Positions 25,747 to 33,802 of a stretch of 64,000 nt of DNA are shown one piece after another (position 1 is the stretch's first letter; each line of letters starts with the position of its first letter). The stretch comes from CAVQJU01 sp963729215 (GTDB lineage Bacteria; Acidobacteriota; Vicinamibacteria; Vicinamibacterales; CAVVIG01), in NCBI GenBank assembly GCA_963729215.1, contig CAVSND010000028.1, positions 1 to 64,000 on the forward strand. The letters are read 5' to 3'. Below the pieces are notes generated by a model. The model was given only the letters and a program-made list of their open reading frames with translations. It ran no database searches and was not told the origin of the DNA. Both the position numbers and the translations under genes were made by a program.

Positions 25747-27279
25747 ATGTCCTCAAGTACTGTCTCAGTTCCTGCCTCCGTTGCCGTCGCGCGCGTGCCG
25801 CTGTGGATCAACGGACAGCACGCGGCCTCGCACAGTACCCGCCACGGTGTTGTCACCAATCCGGCAACCGGCGAGACGATCCGCGCGGTGCCGCTTGCCG
25901 ATGCCGTCGACGTTGACGCGGCGGTCAAAGCGGCCGTCGCGGCCTTTCCGGCCTGGCGGGCGACGCCGCCGCTCAGGCGCGCGCGCATTCTGAATCGGTT
26001 CCGCGAGCTCGTCGAACAACATCAGAAAGAGCTCGCCGCCCTGGTCAGCGAGGAGCACGGCAAGGTGTTTCTCGATGCGATGGGGTCGGTGCAGCGAGGC
26101 CTCGAGGTTGTCGAGTTCGCCACGGGCGCTCCCCAGCTGCTCAAGGGCGACCATGCCGAATCGGTCGGCCGCGGCGTCGACGCGCACAGCCGCCTCCAGC
26201 CCCTCGGCGTCTGCGCGGGAATCACGCCGTTCAATTTTCCGGCCATGGTCCCGATGTGGATGTTCCCGATGGCCCTGGCCTGCGGGAACACATTCGTCCT
26301 GAAGCCCTCCGAGAAGGTGCCGTCCGCGAGCGTGCGGCTTGCGGAGCTGCTCAAGGAGGCCGGATTGCCGGACGGCGTGTTCAACGTCGTGCACGGAGAC
26401 AAGGAGGCGGTGGACGCGATCCTCCATCATCCGGACATCAAGGCCGTCTCGTTCGTGGGGTCCACGCCGATCGCGAAATACATCTACTCGACGGCCGCCG
26501 CGCAGGGCAAGCGCGTCCAGGCGCTCGGCGGCGCAAAGAACCATGCCGTGGTGCTGCCGGATGCCGACCTCGAGTTCACGGTCGATGCCCTCATGGGCGC
26601 CGCGTACGGATCGGCGGGGGAGCGCTGCATGGCGATTTCGGCTGTCGTCGCCGTTGGTGCGGCCGCGGATCCGCTCGTCGCGGCGCTGGCCGCCAAGGCG
26701 CGGCAGCTGAAGATCGGACCGGGCTCGTCCGAAGGCATGGACATGGGGCCGCTCGTCACCGCGGCACATCGCGACCGCGTCAAAGGCTACATCGACGCCG
26801 GCGCGGCCGCGGGCGCATCGCTCGTGGTAGACGGGCGCGGCCATGTGGTGCCGGGATTCGATCGCGGGTTCTTCCTGGGGCCGACGCTCTTCGATCACGT
26901 GACGCCCGAGATGAGCATTTACACGGACGAGATCTTCGGGCCCGTCCTCGTCGTCCTGCGGGTCCAGACACTGGACGAAGCGATTGCCCTCGTCAACCGG
27001 AACCCGTATGGCAACGGCACGGCCATTTTCACGGCGTCTGGCGGCGCGGCGCGGAGGTTCGAGGACGAGATCGAAGTCGGGATGGTGGGGATCAACGTCG
27101 CCATTCCCGTTCCGATGGCGTTCTTTTCATTCGGCGGCTGGAAACAGTCGCTGTTCGGCGACCTCCACGTCTACGGCATGGAGGGGATTGCGTTCTACAC
27201 GCGCACGAAGGCGATTACCACGCGGTGGCCCGCACGCGACGCCGTGTCGGCGGGGTTCCACATGCCGACGACGGGGTGA
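25747..27279 (+). CDS. mmsA: Methylmalonate-semialdehyde dehydrogenase (CoA-acylating)
   Basis: A 510-residue aldehyde dehydrogenase that converts methylmalonate semialdehyde to propionyl-CoA with NAD, in valine and inositol breakdown. Family marks are the N-terminal VPLWINGQ, the cofactor strand FVGSTPIAKYIY, the conserved GGAKNHAVVLPDAD and the catalytic Cys in GSAGERCMAIS. The C-terminal PMAFFSFGGWKQSLFGDLHVYG distinguishes MmsA/IolA from other ALDHs. The ATG at 25747 gives the standard length. Its stop overlaps the start of the next gene (GTGA). Confidence 0.93.
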   Translation: MSSSTVSVPASVAVARVPLWINGQHAASHSTRHGVVTNPATGETIRAVPLADAVDVDAAVKAAVAAFPAWRATPPLRRARILNRFRELVEQHQKELAALVSEEHGKVFLDAMGSVQRGLEVVEFATGAPQLLKGDHAESVGRGVDAHSRLQPLGVCAGITPFNFPAMVPMWMFPMALACGNTFVLKPSEKVPSASVRLAELLKEAGLPDGVFNVVHGDKEAVDAILHHPDIKAVSFVGSTPIAKYIYSTAAAQGKRVQALGGAKNHAVVLPDADLEFTVDALMGAAYGSAGERCMAISAVVAVGAAADPLVAALAAKARQLKIGPGSSEGMDMGPLVTAAHRDRVKGYIDAGAAAGASLVVDGRGHVVPGFDRGFFLGPTLFDHVTPEMSIYTDEIFGPVLVVLRVQTLDEAIALVNRNPYGNGTAIFTASGGAARRFEDEIEVGMVGINVAIPVPMAFFSFGGWKQSLFGDLHVYGMEGIAFYTRTKAITTRWPARDAVSAGFHMPTTG

Positions 27280-28346
27280 GCGTGGCGCTGAGGGCCAGCC
27301 ACCTCGCTCTCGTCCTGATTCTCTGCGCGGCCGGCGCCCCCGCAGGATCGGCGCAGACGCCGCCAGCGCCCGCTGCGCCTGAACCACAGACCGAAGCCGT
27401 CTGGACGTGTCCCGTTCACGCCGTCGTGGCTGAAAAAGGGGCGGGCAAGTGTCCCATCTGCCGGCGCGACCTCGTGCCGGTGACGGCCACGGTGACGTGG
27501 ACCTGCGCGGACCGTCCCGAGATCGATCGGCCGACGCAGGGGAAGTGCCCCGACGGATCCGCGATGGAACCGCGCTACACGCAATCGACGCACGCGAACC
27601 ACAATCCGCGCCATGGCGGCCTGTTTTTCATGGCCCCTGACCTCTGGCATCATCTCGAAGGCGCGTATTCGCAGGACGAGACCTTCCGGGTCTATCTGTA
27701 CGACGATTACACAAAGCCGCTCGCGCCCGATCTCGCCAGGCAGGTGAGCGGCCGCGTCGTCATGAAGGAAACGTTTGATTCCGCGACGCGAACCACAAAG
27801 GAGCTCGCCACGGCCCCGCTGACGATGGCGGCAAACGGCGAGTACCTCGAAGCGCATGTCGGACGGATCAAGCTCCCGGCCGAGATGACGGCAAAGGTGA
27901 AGTTCACGCGCGACACCCAGGAGTACCGGTTCGACTTCACGTTTCCGGAGTATTCCACCGATGCGGGCACGGCTCAGGGCGCTGCCGCGCCCGCCCTGTT
28001 CGAAGTGCCGGACGACGCGACCGAGATCCTGCGGCTGCTGGACGACCGTGTGACCGTCATCGGCGATCTCGTGCGCAAGGGAGCGTTCAGCGAAGTCTGG
28101 GTGCCGGCGTTTCACGCCAAGGACCTCGCCCTCGCGCTCGATGTGCGCACGCGGACGCTGCCGCAGGCCGTGCGCCCCAGGGCCACGATAGCAGTCGAGC
28201 AGGTAGTCCGGGCGGCCTGGGCGATAGACGCCGCAGGCGACACCGGGAACCGCGGCGACGTCGAAGACGCCTACGCGGCGCTGGTGCGCGCTGCGGCGGA
28301 CGTCAAGACGCTGTATCGCGCCGCCGCGACCGGGGGACGGCGATGA
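27276..28346 (+). CDS. Exported protein with heavy-metal-binding (HMBD-like) motifs
   Basis: A 356-residue exported protein. The GTG start overlaps the mmsA stop (GTGA); a second GTG lies at 27282. The signal peptide ends GSAQTP. Near residues 45-75 WTCPVHAVVAEKGAGKCPIC and DLVPV form the Cys/His cluster of heavy-metal-binding domains found on copper exporters. A second, related WTC...GKCPDG unit follows. The remainder is a beta-rich domain (FRVYLYDDY, VVMKETFDS). It probably binds copper or zinc in the periplasm. It is co-transcribed with the cytochrome-like gene downstream. Confidence 0.78.
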   Translation: MSVALRASHLALVLILCAAGAPAGSAQTPPAPAAPEPQTEAVWTCPVHAVVAEKGAGKCPICRRDLVPVTATVTWTCADRPEIDRPTQGKCPDGSAMEPRYTQSTHANHNPRHGGLFFMAPDLWHHLEGAYSQDETFRVYLYDDYTKPLAPDLARQVSGRVVMKETFDSATRTTKELATAPLTMAANGEYLEAHVGRIKLPAEMTAKVKFTRDTQEYRFDFTFPEYSTDAGTAQGAAAPALFEVPDDATEILRLLDDRVTVIGDLVRKGAFSEVWVPAFHAKDLALALDVRTRTLPQAVRPRATIAVEQVVRAAWAIDAAGDTGNRGDVEDAYAALVRAAADVKTLYRAAATGGRR

Positions 28347-28355
28347 AGGACAAGG

Positions 28356-29468
28356 TTGGGCGGGATGGGCGGGTACGGCCGGATGGTCAGCACGATTGCG
28401 ATTGCGCTGTTCATCGTCGAAGCCGCGAGCGCGCACAAACCAATCACCTCGAAGTACACATACACGGAGGACGTCTATCCGATCGTGAGCCAGCACTGCG
28501 GCGCCTGCCATGCGCCGGGCGGCGTGGCGCCGATGTCGCTGCTGACGTACGACGATGCCCGGCCGTGGGCGGAGTCGATCAGGCAGGAGCTGACGGCTGG
28601 ACACATGCCGCCCTGGTTCGGCGACCCGGGATTTGCCGGACTGCGGGACCCGCATAAGCTCTCGCCGCGCGACCTTGACGTTGTCCTGACGTGGGTCACC
28701 GGAGGAACGCCGCGCGGTCCGGCGAACCTGCCGGGCGACTCGGCGAAGACACAAGCCGTGCGAAACGTGTGGCGGCGAGGGCGCCCGAGCGTGACGCTGC
28801 AGATGCCCGCCGCGTTCAACCTGCCCGCCGGCAAGTCGGAAGATACGCAGGAGTTCGTGCTCGAGACCGCACGCGATCGCGAGCGGTTCATCGCAGCGGC
28901 CGACTTGCTGCCGGGCACGCCGGCGATTGTCCACGACGCGGTCATCTTTGTCCGGCCGGCCGGCGGCGCGCGTGAAACGATCCTGTCCACGTGGCTGCCG
29001 GGTTCGACGCCCGTGATCGCCGGGACCGGCGTCGGCTTTCCCTGGCGGGCCGGCGAGCAGTTGGGCGTGAGGATTCACTATAAGAAGACCTGGAAGTTCG
29101 AGAACAAGGCCGCCTCGGATCGCAGCACCGTCGGTTTGTATCTGACGAACGCGCCAGCCCGGGAAGTGCGCCGGCTCGACCTGTCTGTATCCGGCGGCGT
29201 CGTCGAGGAAGACGCCCAGGCGCTGGCGATCGTCGCGCTGCGGAACGCGGCGGCGCCCGGCGACGTGGATGTGCGCATCGAGGCGGTGCGCCCCGATGGT
29301 TCGCGCTTGCCCGTTGCCGGTTTCGGCGCGCGGCCCGGGTGGGATCAGCGTTACTGGCTTGCCCGGCCGTTGACGCTTCCCAAAGGCACGCGGCTCGACG
29401 TCAAGACGGCCGGCGCCGACGCATCCACGCTCCGGCTTTCACTCGACATCGTCCGGCCGCCGTCATGA
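28356..29468 (+). CDS. Cytochrome c / copper monooxygenase-like secreted protein
   Basis: A protein of about 360 residues (370 from the first ATG; ATGs at 28365 and 28383 are also possible). The signal peptide ends EAASAH. A haem-c site CGACHAP lies at about residue 48, with the distal Met probably in HMPPWF. The C-terminal half (residues 170-280) has HDAVIFVRP and RIHYKKTW spaced as in copper type II ascorbate-dependent monooxygenases, though the complete His set is not obvious. It follows the metal-binding protein by 9 bases, suggesting copper delivery to this protein; that link is inference. Confidence 0.72.
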   Translation: MGGMGGYGRMVSTIAIALFIVEAASAHKPITSKYTYTEDVYPIVSQHCGACHAPGGVAPMSLLTYDDARPWAESIRQELTAGHMPPWFGDPGFAGLRDPHKLSPRDLDVVLTWVTGGTPRGPANLPGDSAKTQAVRNVWRRGRPSVTLQMPAAFNLPAGKSEDTQEFVLETARDRERFIAAADLLPGTPAIVHDAVIFVRPAGGARETILSTWLPGSTPVIAGTGVGFPWRAGEQLGVRIHYKKTWKFENKAASDRSTVGLYLTNAPAREVRRLDLSVSGGVVEEDAQALAIVALRNAAAPGDVDVRIEAVRPDGSRLPVAGFGARPGWDQRYWLARPLTLPKGTRLDVKTAGADASTLRLSLDIVRPPS

Positions 29469-29537
29469 CGATCTGTCGATGACCTGGACAGCGGCCCGCA
29501 CGCCGGGCTCCGCGGGACGGCATGTTAGTATGTCGCC

Positions 29538-29771
29538 GTGGCGACCTGCCCCAGGTGCATGGGTTTCCTCGAGGAGGGCCACCGCTGCCCCCGCGGTGTG
29601 TTTTCCCGGCTTGGCGAAGCGCTCCTCACGCTGTTGATCGGCGCCGCGGTCGGCATCGCACTGTGTTACGCGATCGAGGATCGTCCGGTGGCACCGCTCG
29701 TGCTCGCCGCCGCCGCCCTCGGGGCTGTTCTTGCCTCGGCCGTTCGTCAGGCCACATCGCCCCGAATCTAG
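29538..29771 (+). CDS. Small membrane protein with N-terminal zinc-ribbon-like Cys set
   Basis: A 77-residue protein with a GTG start. Three Cys occur in CPRCMGFLEEGHRCP, a half zinc-ribbon, followed by two hydrophobic segments (LLTLLIGAAVGIALCYAI and APLVLAAAALGAVLAS). No strong ribosome site is seen. The family is not recognised. It lies between the cytochrome-like gene and a response regulator. Confidence 0.6.
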   Translation: MATCPRCMGFLEEGHRCPRGVFSRLGEALLTLLIGAAVGIALCYAIEDRPVAPLVLAAAALGAVLASAVRQATSPRI

Positions 29772-29834
29772 TTCTATAGCGCGGCGGGGGACCAGCCGAT
29801 AGACAAGCTGGCATATCCGGACAAGATCACTGTC

Positions 29835-30326
29835 ATGGCGTCATTGAGGACCTACGCGACGCGGCTGATGAAAACTGGCGGAACGCCGTCGCAATGCCGC
29901 GTGCTGGTCGTAGACGATGAGGACGCCGTGCGGCGATATGTCGTCCACGTGCTGACCGCCGCCGGATATCAGACGTCGGCGGCGTCGAACGCGGCCGAAG
30001 CCATCGAGTCTTTCAAGAGCTCACAGTTTGATGCCCTGGTGACGGACGTCATGATGCCGGGGATGACGGGCGACGAACTCGCGCGTCAGCTGCGCCAAAC
30101 CGAACGCGACCTCAAGGTGCTGTACCTCACCGGCTACAGCGATCGGCTGTTCAAGGAAAAGGTCGCGCTGTGGGCTGATGAAGCATTCCTCGAGAAGCCG
30201 TTCACATCGAACGGTCTGCGTGAAGCGCTCTCGCTGCTGCTATTCGGGCGCCTGGAGATCAACACCTCCAAGCCGGCGGGCGAGCCGGAACCACATCCGC
30301 CGGCGTCGAACGGGCCCAAGGCCTAA
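29835..30326 (+). CDS. Single-domain response regulator
   Basis: A 163-residue receiver protein. The acidic pair is in VVDDEDAV, the phospho-acceptor Asp in VTDVMMPGMTGDE, the switch Thr in YLTGYSD and the Lys in LEKPF, so the site is complete. No output domain follows; the tail is Pro-rich and disordered. It probably relays phosphate to another protein. No kinase is adjacent. An alternative ATG at 29868 would trim 11 residues. Confidence 0.87.
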   Translation: MASLRTYATRLMKTGGTPSQCRVLVVDDEDAVRRYVVHVLTAAGYQTSAASNAAEAIESFKSSQFDALVTDVMMPGMTGDELARQLRQTERDLKVLYLTGYSDRLFKEKVALWADEAFLEKPFTSNGLREALSLLLFGRLEINTSKPAGEPEPHPPASNGPKA

Positions 30327-30362
30327 CCTTAGCCCCTGGCCCCTGACCTCTAACCTCTTTCT

Positions 30363-31382
30363 CTATCCCCCCCGGGTGTGCATCTCGAGGTGCGGGTCCT
30401 TTTTGAGAGAGTTGATCGGCACGAACGCGCGGCGGTCGCCGAGCGCGAGCCGATCCTCGGCGCCGCGGTCGCTGCGCTGACCCCAGCCCGAGCGGATGAT
30501 GGCCGCAATCTCGTCCGGCGACGCGCCGCCGCGCAGCGGCGCCCGCAGGTCGATCCCGTGCGTGGCGTACAGGCACAGGTACCACATGCCGTCCGCCGTC
30601 AGCCGGCTGCGATCGCAGCTCCCGCAGAACGGGCGCGTGGTGGAGGAGATGATGCCGACGGTCGTCCCGTCCGGCAACGTGAAGCGATCGGCCGGCGCCG
30701 AGCTCGCTTCGACGATCGGTGTGACCGGGCCGTAGTGCGCGCCGAGCCGTGCAAGGATGTCGGCCCTCGACACGACATGCGCCGCCGACCACTTCGTCGC
30801 GCCGCCGACGTCCATGTATTCGATGAACCGGACCTCGGCGCCCACGGACTTCCCATACTCGACCAGCGCGATCAGCTCATCGTCGTTGACGCCCTTGATC
30901 ACGACGGTGTCGATCTTGAACGCGTGGGGGAATACGCGGCTGGCCGCGGCCATGCCTTCGTGGACGCGCGCGAGCTCGTCGAAACGCGTCAGCGCCTTGA
31001 ACCGATCGGCGTGCAGCGTGTCGAGGCTGACGGTAATGCGGCGCAGGCCCGCGGCCGCGAGCGCGTCGATTTGATCCGCCAGCAGCACGCCGTTGCTCGT
31101 GAGCGCGAGATCGTTCAGCCCCGGCTTCGCGGCGAGCATCTTCACGAGCTCCGGGAGGTCGCGGCGGAGAAGCGGTTCGCCGCCCGTCAGGCGCAGGCGA
31201 TCGACACCCTGCGCGAGGAAGATGTCCACCAGCGCGGAGATCTCCTCGAAATGCAGGACATCCTCGCGCGGGAGCCAGTTGTACTCCGCCTCCGGCATGC
31301 AGTACTCACAGCGGAGGTTGCAGCGATCCGTGACCGACAGCCGGAGGTTGCGCAGCGGGCGCCCGAGCAGATCAGCGTGCAC
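30363..31382 (-). CDS. moaA: GTP 3',8-cyclase MoaA
   Basis: A 339-residue radical-SAM enzyme for the first step of molybdenum cofactor synthesis. The SAM cluster motif is CNLRCEYC (residues 21-28). The C-terminal cluster cysteines are in PFCGSC and 13 residues later in WYLC. The protein ends GG, as required for activation of the radical chemistry. LTGGEPLLR is the SAM-binding GGE motif. It starts 8 bases downstream of the amrS stop on the same strand, so the two radical-SAM genes are probably one transcript. The molybdate transporter is encoded at 59.5-62.2 kb. Confidence 0.93.
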   Translation of the reverse strand: MHADLLGRPLRNLRLSVTDRCNLRCEYCMPEAEYNWLPREDVLHFEEISALVDIFLAQGVDRLRLTGGEPLLRRDLPELVKMLAAKPGLNDLALTSNGVLLADQIDALAAAGLRRITVSLDTLHADRFKALTRFDELARVHEGMAAASRVFPHAFKIDTVVIKGVNDDELIALVEYGKSVGAEVRFIEYMDVGGATKWSAAHVVSRADILARLGAHYGPVTPIVEASSAPADRFTLPDGTTVGIISSTTRPFCGSCDRSRLTADGMWYLCLYATHGIDLRAPLRGGASPDEIAAIIRSGWGQRSDRGAEDRLALGDRRAFVPINSLKKDPHLEMHTRGG

Positions 31383-31390
31383 GTCTTCGA

Positions 31391-32518
31391 TTATGACAGA
31401 TGGAGGAGCGGCAGGCGGGATCCCGGGCTCAGCCTGAAGGGCCGCGACGCCATTTGGCCGTCAAAACGCGTGCTCCACCGCCCGGGCACCGGCGTCGTGC
31501 ATGCGGGGCAGCGGCCGTCAGGCGTCACGCGGTAGTCCAGAATCTGGTAACCAAGGCGGGCCACCAGGGTCGTCTGACACGACGCGCAGCGCGTGTCTTC
31601 GAGCGGGCCGACCGAGCCTGGAAGGTTGCCGGCGTACACGTAACGGAGACCCGCGTCTGTGCCGATGGCTGCGGCGTCCATGAGCATGCCGGCCGTCGTG
31701 TTCTGCGGCCCGGTCATCTTGTAGTCGCCGTGAAAGGCCGTGACATGCCACGGGATGTCCGGCGAGACGCTTGCCACGAACGCGGTCAGGCGCTGCAGCT
31801 CGTCGCGCGAGTCGTTGAAGCCGGGGATGAGCAGCGTGACGATTTCAACCCAGAAGCCCATCGCGTGCAGGCGCCGGATCGTGTCGAGAATCGGCGCCAG
31901 GCGTCCACCGAGCTGCCGATAGTGGCGGTCGTCGAAGCTCTTGAGATCGACCTTGTAGAGGTCGACAAACGGACGCAGGTACTCGAGCACTTCGGGCGTG
32001 CCGTTGCCGTTCGACACATAGCCGGTGACGAGTCCCGCCGCTCTGGCTTCCTTGAACACGGCGACCGCCCACTCGCTCGTGATCAGCGGTTCGTTGTACG
32101 TGCTGACCATCACGCGCGCGCCCAGGCTCACGGCATCCTGGACCATGGACTCGGGTGTCGTGTTGAGGGGCGGCGCTACGGCCGCCGGATCGCGCAGCGC
32201 CTGCGATGTGACCCAGTTCTGACAGTAGGCGCAGTGCAGATCGCACCCGAGCATGCCGAAGCTGTACGCCAGCGCGCCCGGGTACGCGTGGAAGAAGGGC
32301 TTCTTCTCGATTGGATCGCACTGTATGCCGCCGACGTAGCCCCACGGCACGCGCAGGCGGCCGCCCTGATTGAAACGCACCTTGCAGACGCCGATGGCGC
32401 CTTCGGGCAGCGGACAGCAGTGGCCGCAGGCGTAACAGCGCAGGCGCCCGTCCGGGAGGACGTCGTACAGCTCGCCCTCGCGTGTGTCGCGCGCCAGCAT
32501 GTCGGCGAGGGTGGACAT
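31391..32518 (-). CDS. amrS: AmmeMemoRadiSam-system radical SAM enzyme
   Basis: A 375-residue radical-SAM protein of the AmrS family, related to pyruvate formate-lyase activating enzymes. The cluster motif is CDLHCAYC near residue 92. An N-terminal Cys-rich region (CYACGHCCPLPEGAIGVC) and C-terminal CASCQ and CPAC motifs bracket the core, as in the family. The usual partners, AMMECR1-like and Memo-like proteins, are not in this window. The start at 32518 follows a TTGTACC dyad that separates it from surE. Confidence 0.9.
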   Translation of the reverse strand: MSTLADMLARDTREGELYDVLPDGRLRCYACGHCCPLPEGAIGVCKVRFNQGGRLRVPWGYVGGIQCDPIEKKPFFHAYPGALAYSFGMLGCDLHCAYCQNWVTSQALRDPAAVAPPLNTTPESMVQDAVSLGARVMVSTYNEPLITSEWAVAVFKEARAAGLVTGYVSNGNGTPEVLEYLRPFVDLYKVDLKSFDDRHYRQLGGRLAPILDTIRRLHAMGFWVEIVTLLIPGFNDSRDELQRLTAFVASVSPDIPWHVTAFHGDYKMTGPQNTTAGMLMDAAAIGTDAGLRYVYAGNLPGSVGPLEDTRCASCQTTLVARLGYQILDYRVTPDGRCPACTTPVPGRWSTRFDGQMASRPFRLSPGSRLPLLHLS

Positions 32519-32530
32519 ACGCGAGGTCCA

Positions 32531-32546
32531 TTGTACCAAGGTACAA
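32531..32546. promoter_or_regulatory. Perfect palindrome in the amrS-surE divergent gap
   Basis: TTGTACC and GGTACAA flank a two-base AA centre, forming TTGTACCAAGGTACAA. It sits 12 bases from the amrS start and 11 bases from the surE start. The position and perfect symmetry fit an operator controlling both genes. Confidence 0.5.
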
Positions 32547-32557
32547 TTGACGTCTTC

Positions 32558-33315
32558 ATGCTTCGCATTCTCGTGACCAACGATGATGGCTATCGCTCAG
32601 AGGGAATCAAGGCGCTCGCGGACGCGCTCGCGCCGCTTCGGCGACGTCACCATCGTCGCGCCGACGACCGAGGCCAGCGCGATCGGGCATGCGCTGACGC
32701 TGAGGCGTCCGCTGCGGCTCGAGCATATCGGCGACCGGATGTACGCCGTGGACGGCACGCCCACCGATTGCGTGAACATCGCCGTCACGCAAATCTTCAA
32801 GGGCCTGCCGGATCTCGTCGTCTCCGGCATCAACAAGGGCTGGAATCTGGGCGACGATGTGACGTATTCGGGGACCGTGGCGGGCGCGCTCGAGGGGGCG
32901 CTGCTCGGCGTCGCGGCCCTGGCTGTCTCGCTGCGCGGCGCGACGGAGTACGACTTCAGCCACGCGGCGCAGGCGGCGGCAGCCGTCACGCGTGCGATGC
33001 TGCAGCGATCCGCTGCCGGCGCGGACGTTTCTCAACGTCAACGTGCCGCGCGGCCAGCCGAAGGGTTATCGCGTCACCGTGCAGGCGAAGCGGAACCACA
33101 TCACGTCGGTCGCCGAGCGGCACGATCCCAAGAACAAGCCGTACTACTGGATCGAGGAAGGGCAGGACGACTGGGAACCGCACGATCGGTCGGATTACCA
33201 GGCCGTGCGCGACGGGTATGTGTCGGTGACGCCGCTGCACCCGGATCTGACCGCGCATCAGGCGCTTGAAGCGGTCGAACAGCTATCGTTTACGGCCGAA
33301 GCTAAGGTAAGATAA
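32558..33315 (+). CDS. surE: 5'/3'-nucleotidase SurE (two frame changes)
   Basis: A nucleotidase/exopolyphosphatase of about 252 residues. MLRILVTNDDGYRSEGI supplies the metal-binding Asp pair, IVAPTTEASAIGHALTL and VSGINKGWNLGDDVTYSGTV are diagnostic family motifs, and LNVNVPRG is near the C-terminal third. The reading frame breaks near 32636 (CTTCGG reads correctly as CTCGG) and near 33005, between MLQRS and PLPARTFLN. The total length is normal and all motifs survive, so these look like sequence errors rather than a pseudogene. Confidence 0.85.
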
Positions 33316-33388
33316 CGGTTCCAGGTCGCGCGGAGGGACGATCGTCTCCAACGCGTGTCCGGGGCTGCTGCCCCGGAGCAAACAGTGT

Positions 33389-33468
<80 letters not shown>

Positions 33469-33480
33469 TCAGAATCTCGC

Positions 33481-33519
33481 GAGGCCAGATTTCCTAGGAA
33501 ATCTGGCCTCTTGCTTTTT
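33481..33519 (+). terminator. Intrinsic terminator after tRNA-Pro (element-borne)
   Basis: A perfect 30-base palindrome (33481-33510; arm GAGGCCAGATTTCC, centre CCTAGG) is followed by TTGCTTTTT. It ends transcription of the tRNA and lies inside the mobile element. Confidence 0.85.
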
Positions 33520-33546
33520 CGACCGGCAATTTTTCCGTTAAGCTGG

Positions 33547-33577
33547 CCGGTCACTCGGTTTCCGAACGAGTGACCGG
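33547..33577. repeat. 11-bp inverted repeat near the left end of the element
   Basis: CCGGTCACTCG (33547-33557) and CGAGTGACCGG (33567-33577) flank a 9-base loop. No T-run follows. The location near the left end suggests a protein-binding or replication-related dyad, but the role is unknown. Confidence 0.5.
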
Positions 33578-33691
33578 CGCTTCAAATCCGCCGTTTCGTC
33601 ATTCCCGCACTGAGAAATATTCGAGATTCGCCCTTGGTGGCGACACGGACCGTCGACCGTGTCCAAGATCGGGACAAGGAGAGCCCGCCGG

Positions 33692-33714
33692 ATCGCTACC
33701 CTTACGCTACCCGA
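33692..33714 (+). repeat. Candidate integrase arm site, left
   Basis: ATCGCTACCC, four variable bases, then GCTACCCGA. The same 23-base arrangement, with 19 identical positions, occurs at 37368-37390 near the right end. Paired short direct repeats near both ends of an element are typical of tyrosine-integrase arm-binding sites. Confidence 0.45.
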
Positions 33715-33802
33715 CGGTGCCCGCGGAACATCGGCTGAACAACTGGCGCGAACTCGTACCTGTTGATTCTGTCGCCGTGACGATGCATCGTCATCGGAGT
33801 CG

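Noticed and set aside
27195..29078. 627-residue minus-strand frame over mmsA and its neighbours
   Set aside because: Antisense to three genes with signal peptides and motifs; no recognisable domains and Arg/His-rich composition.
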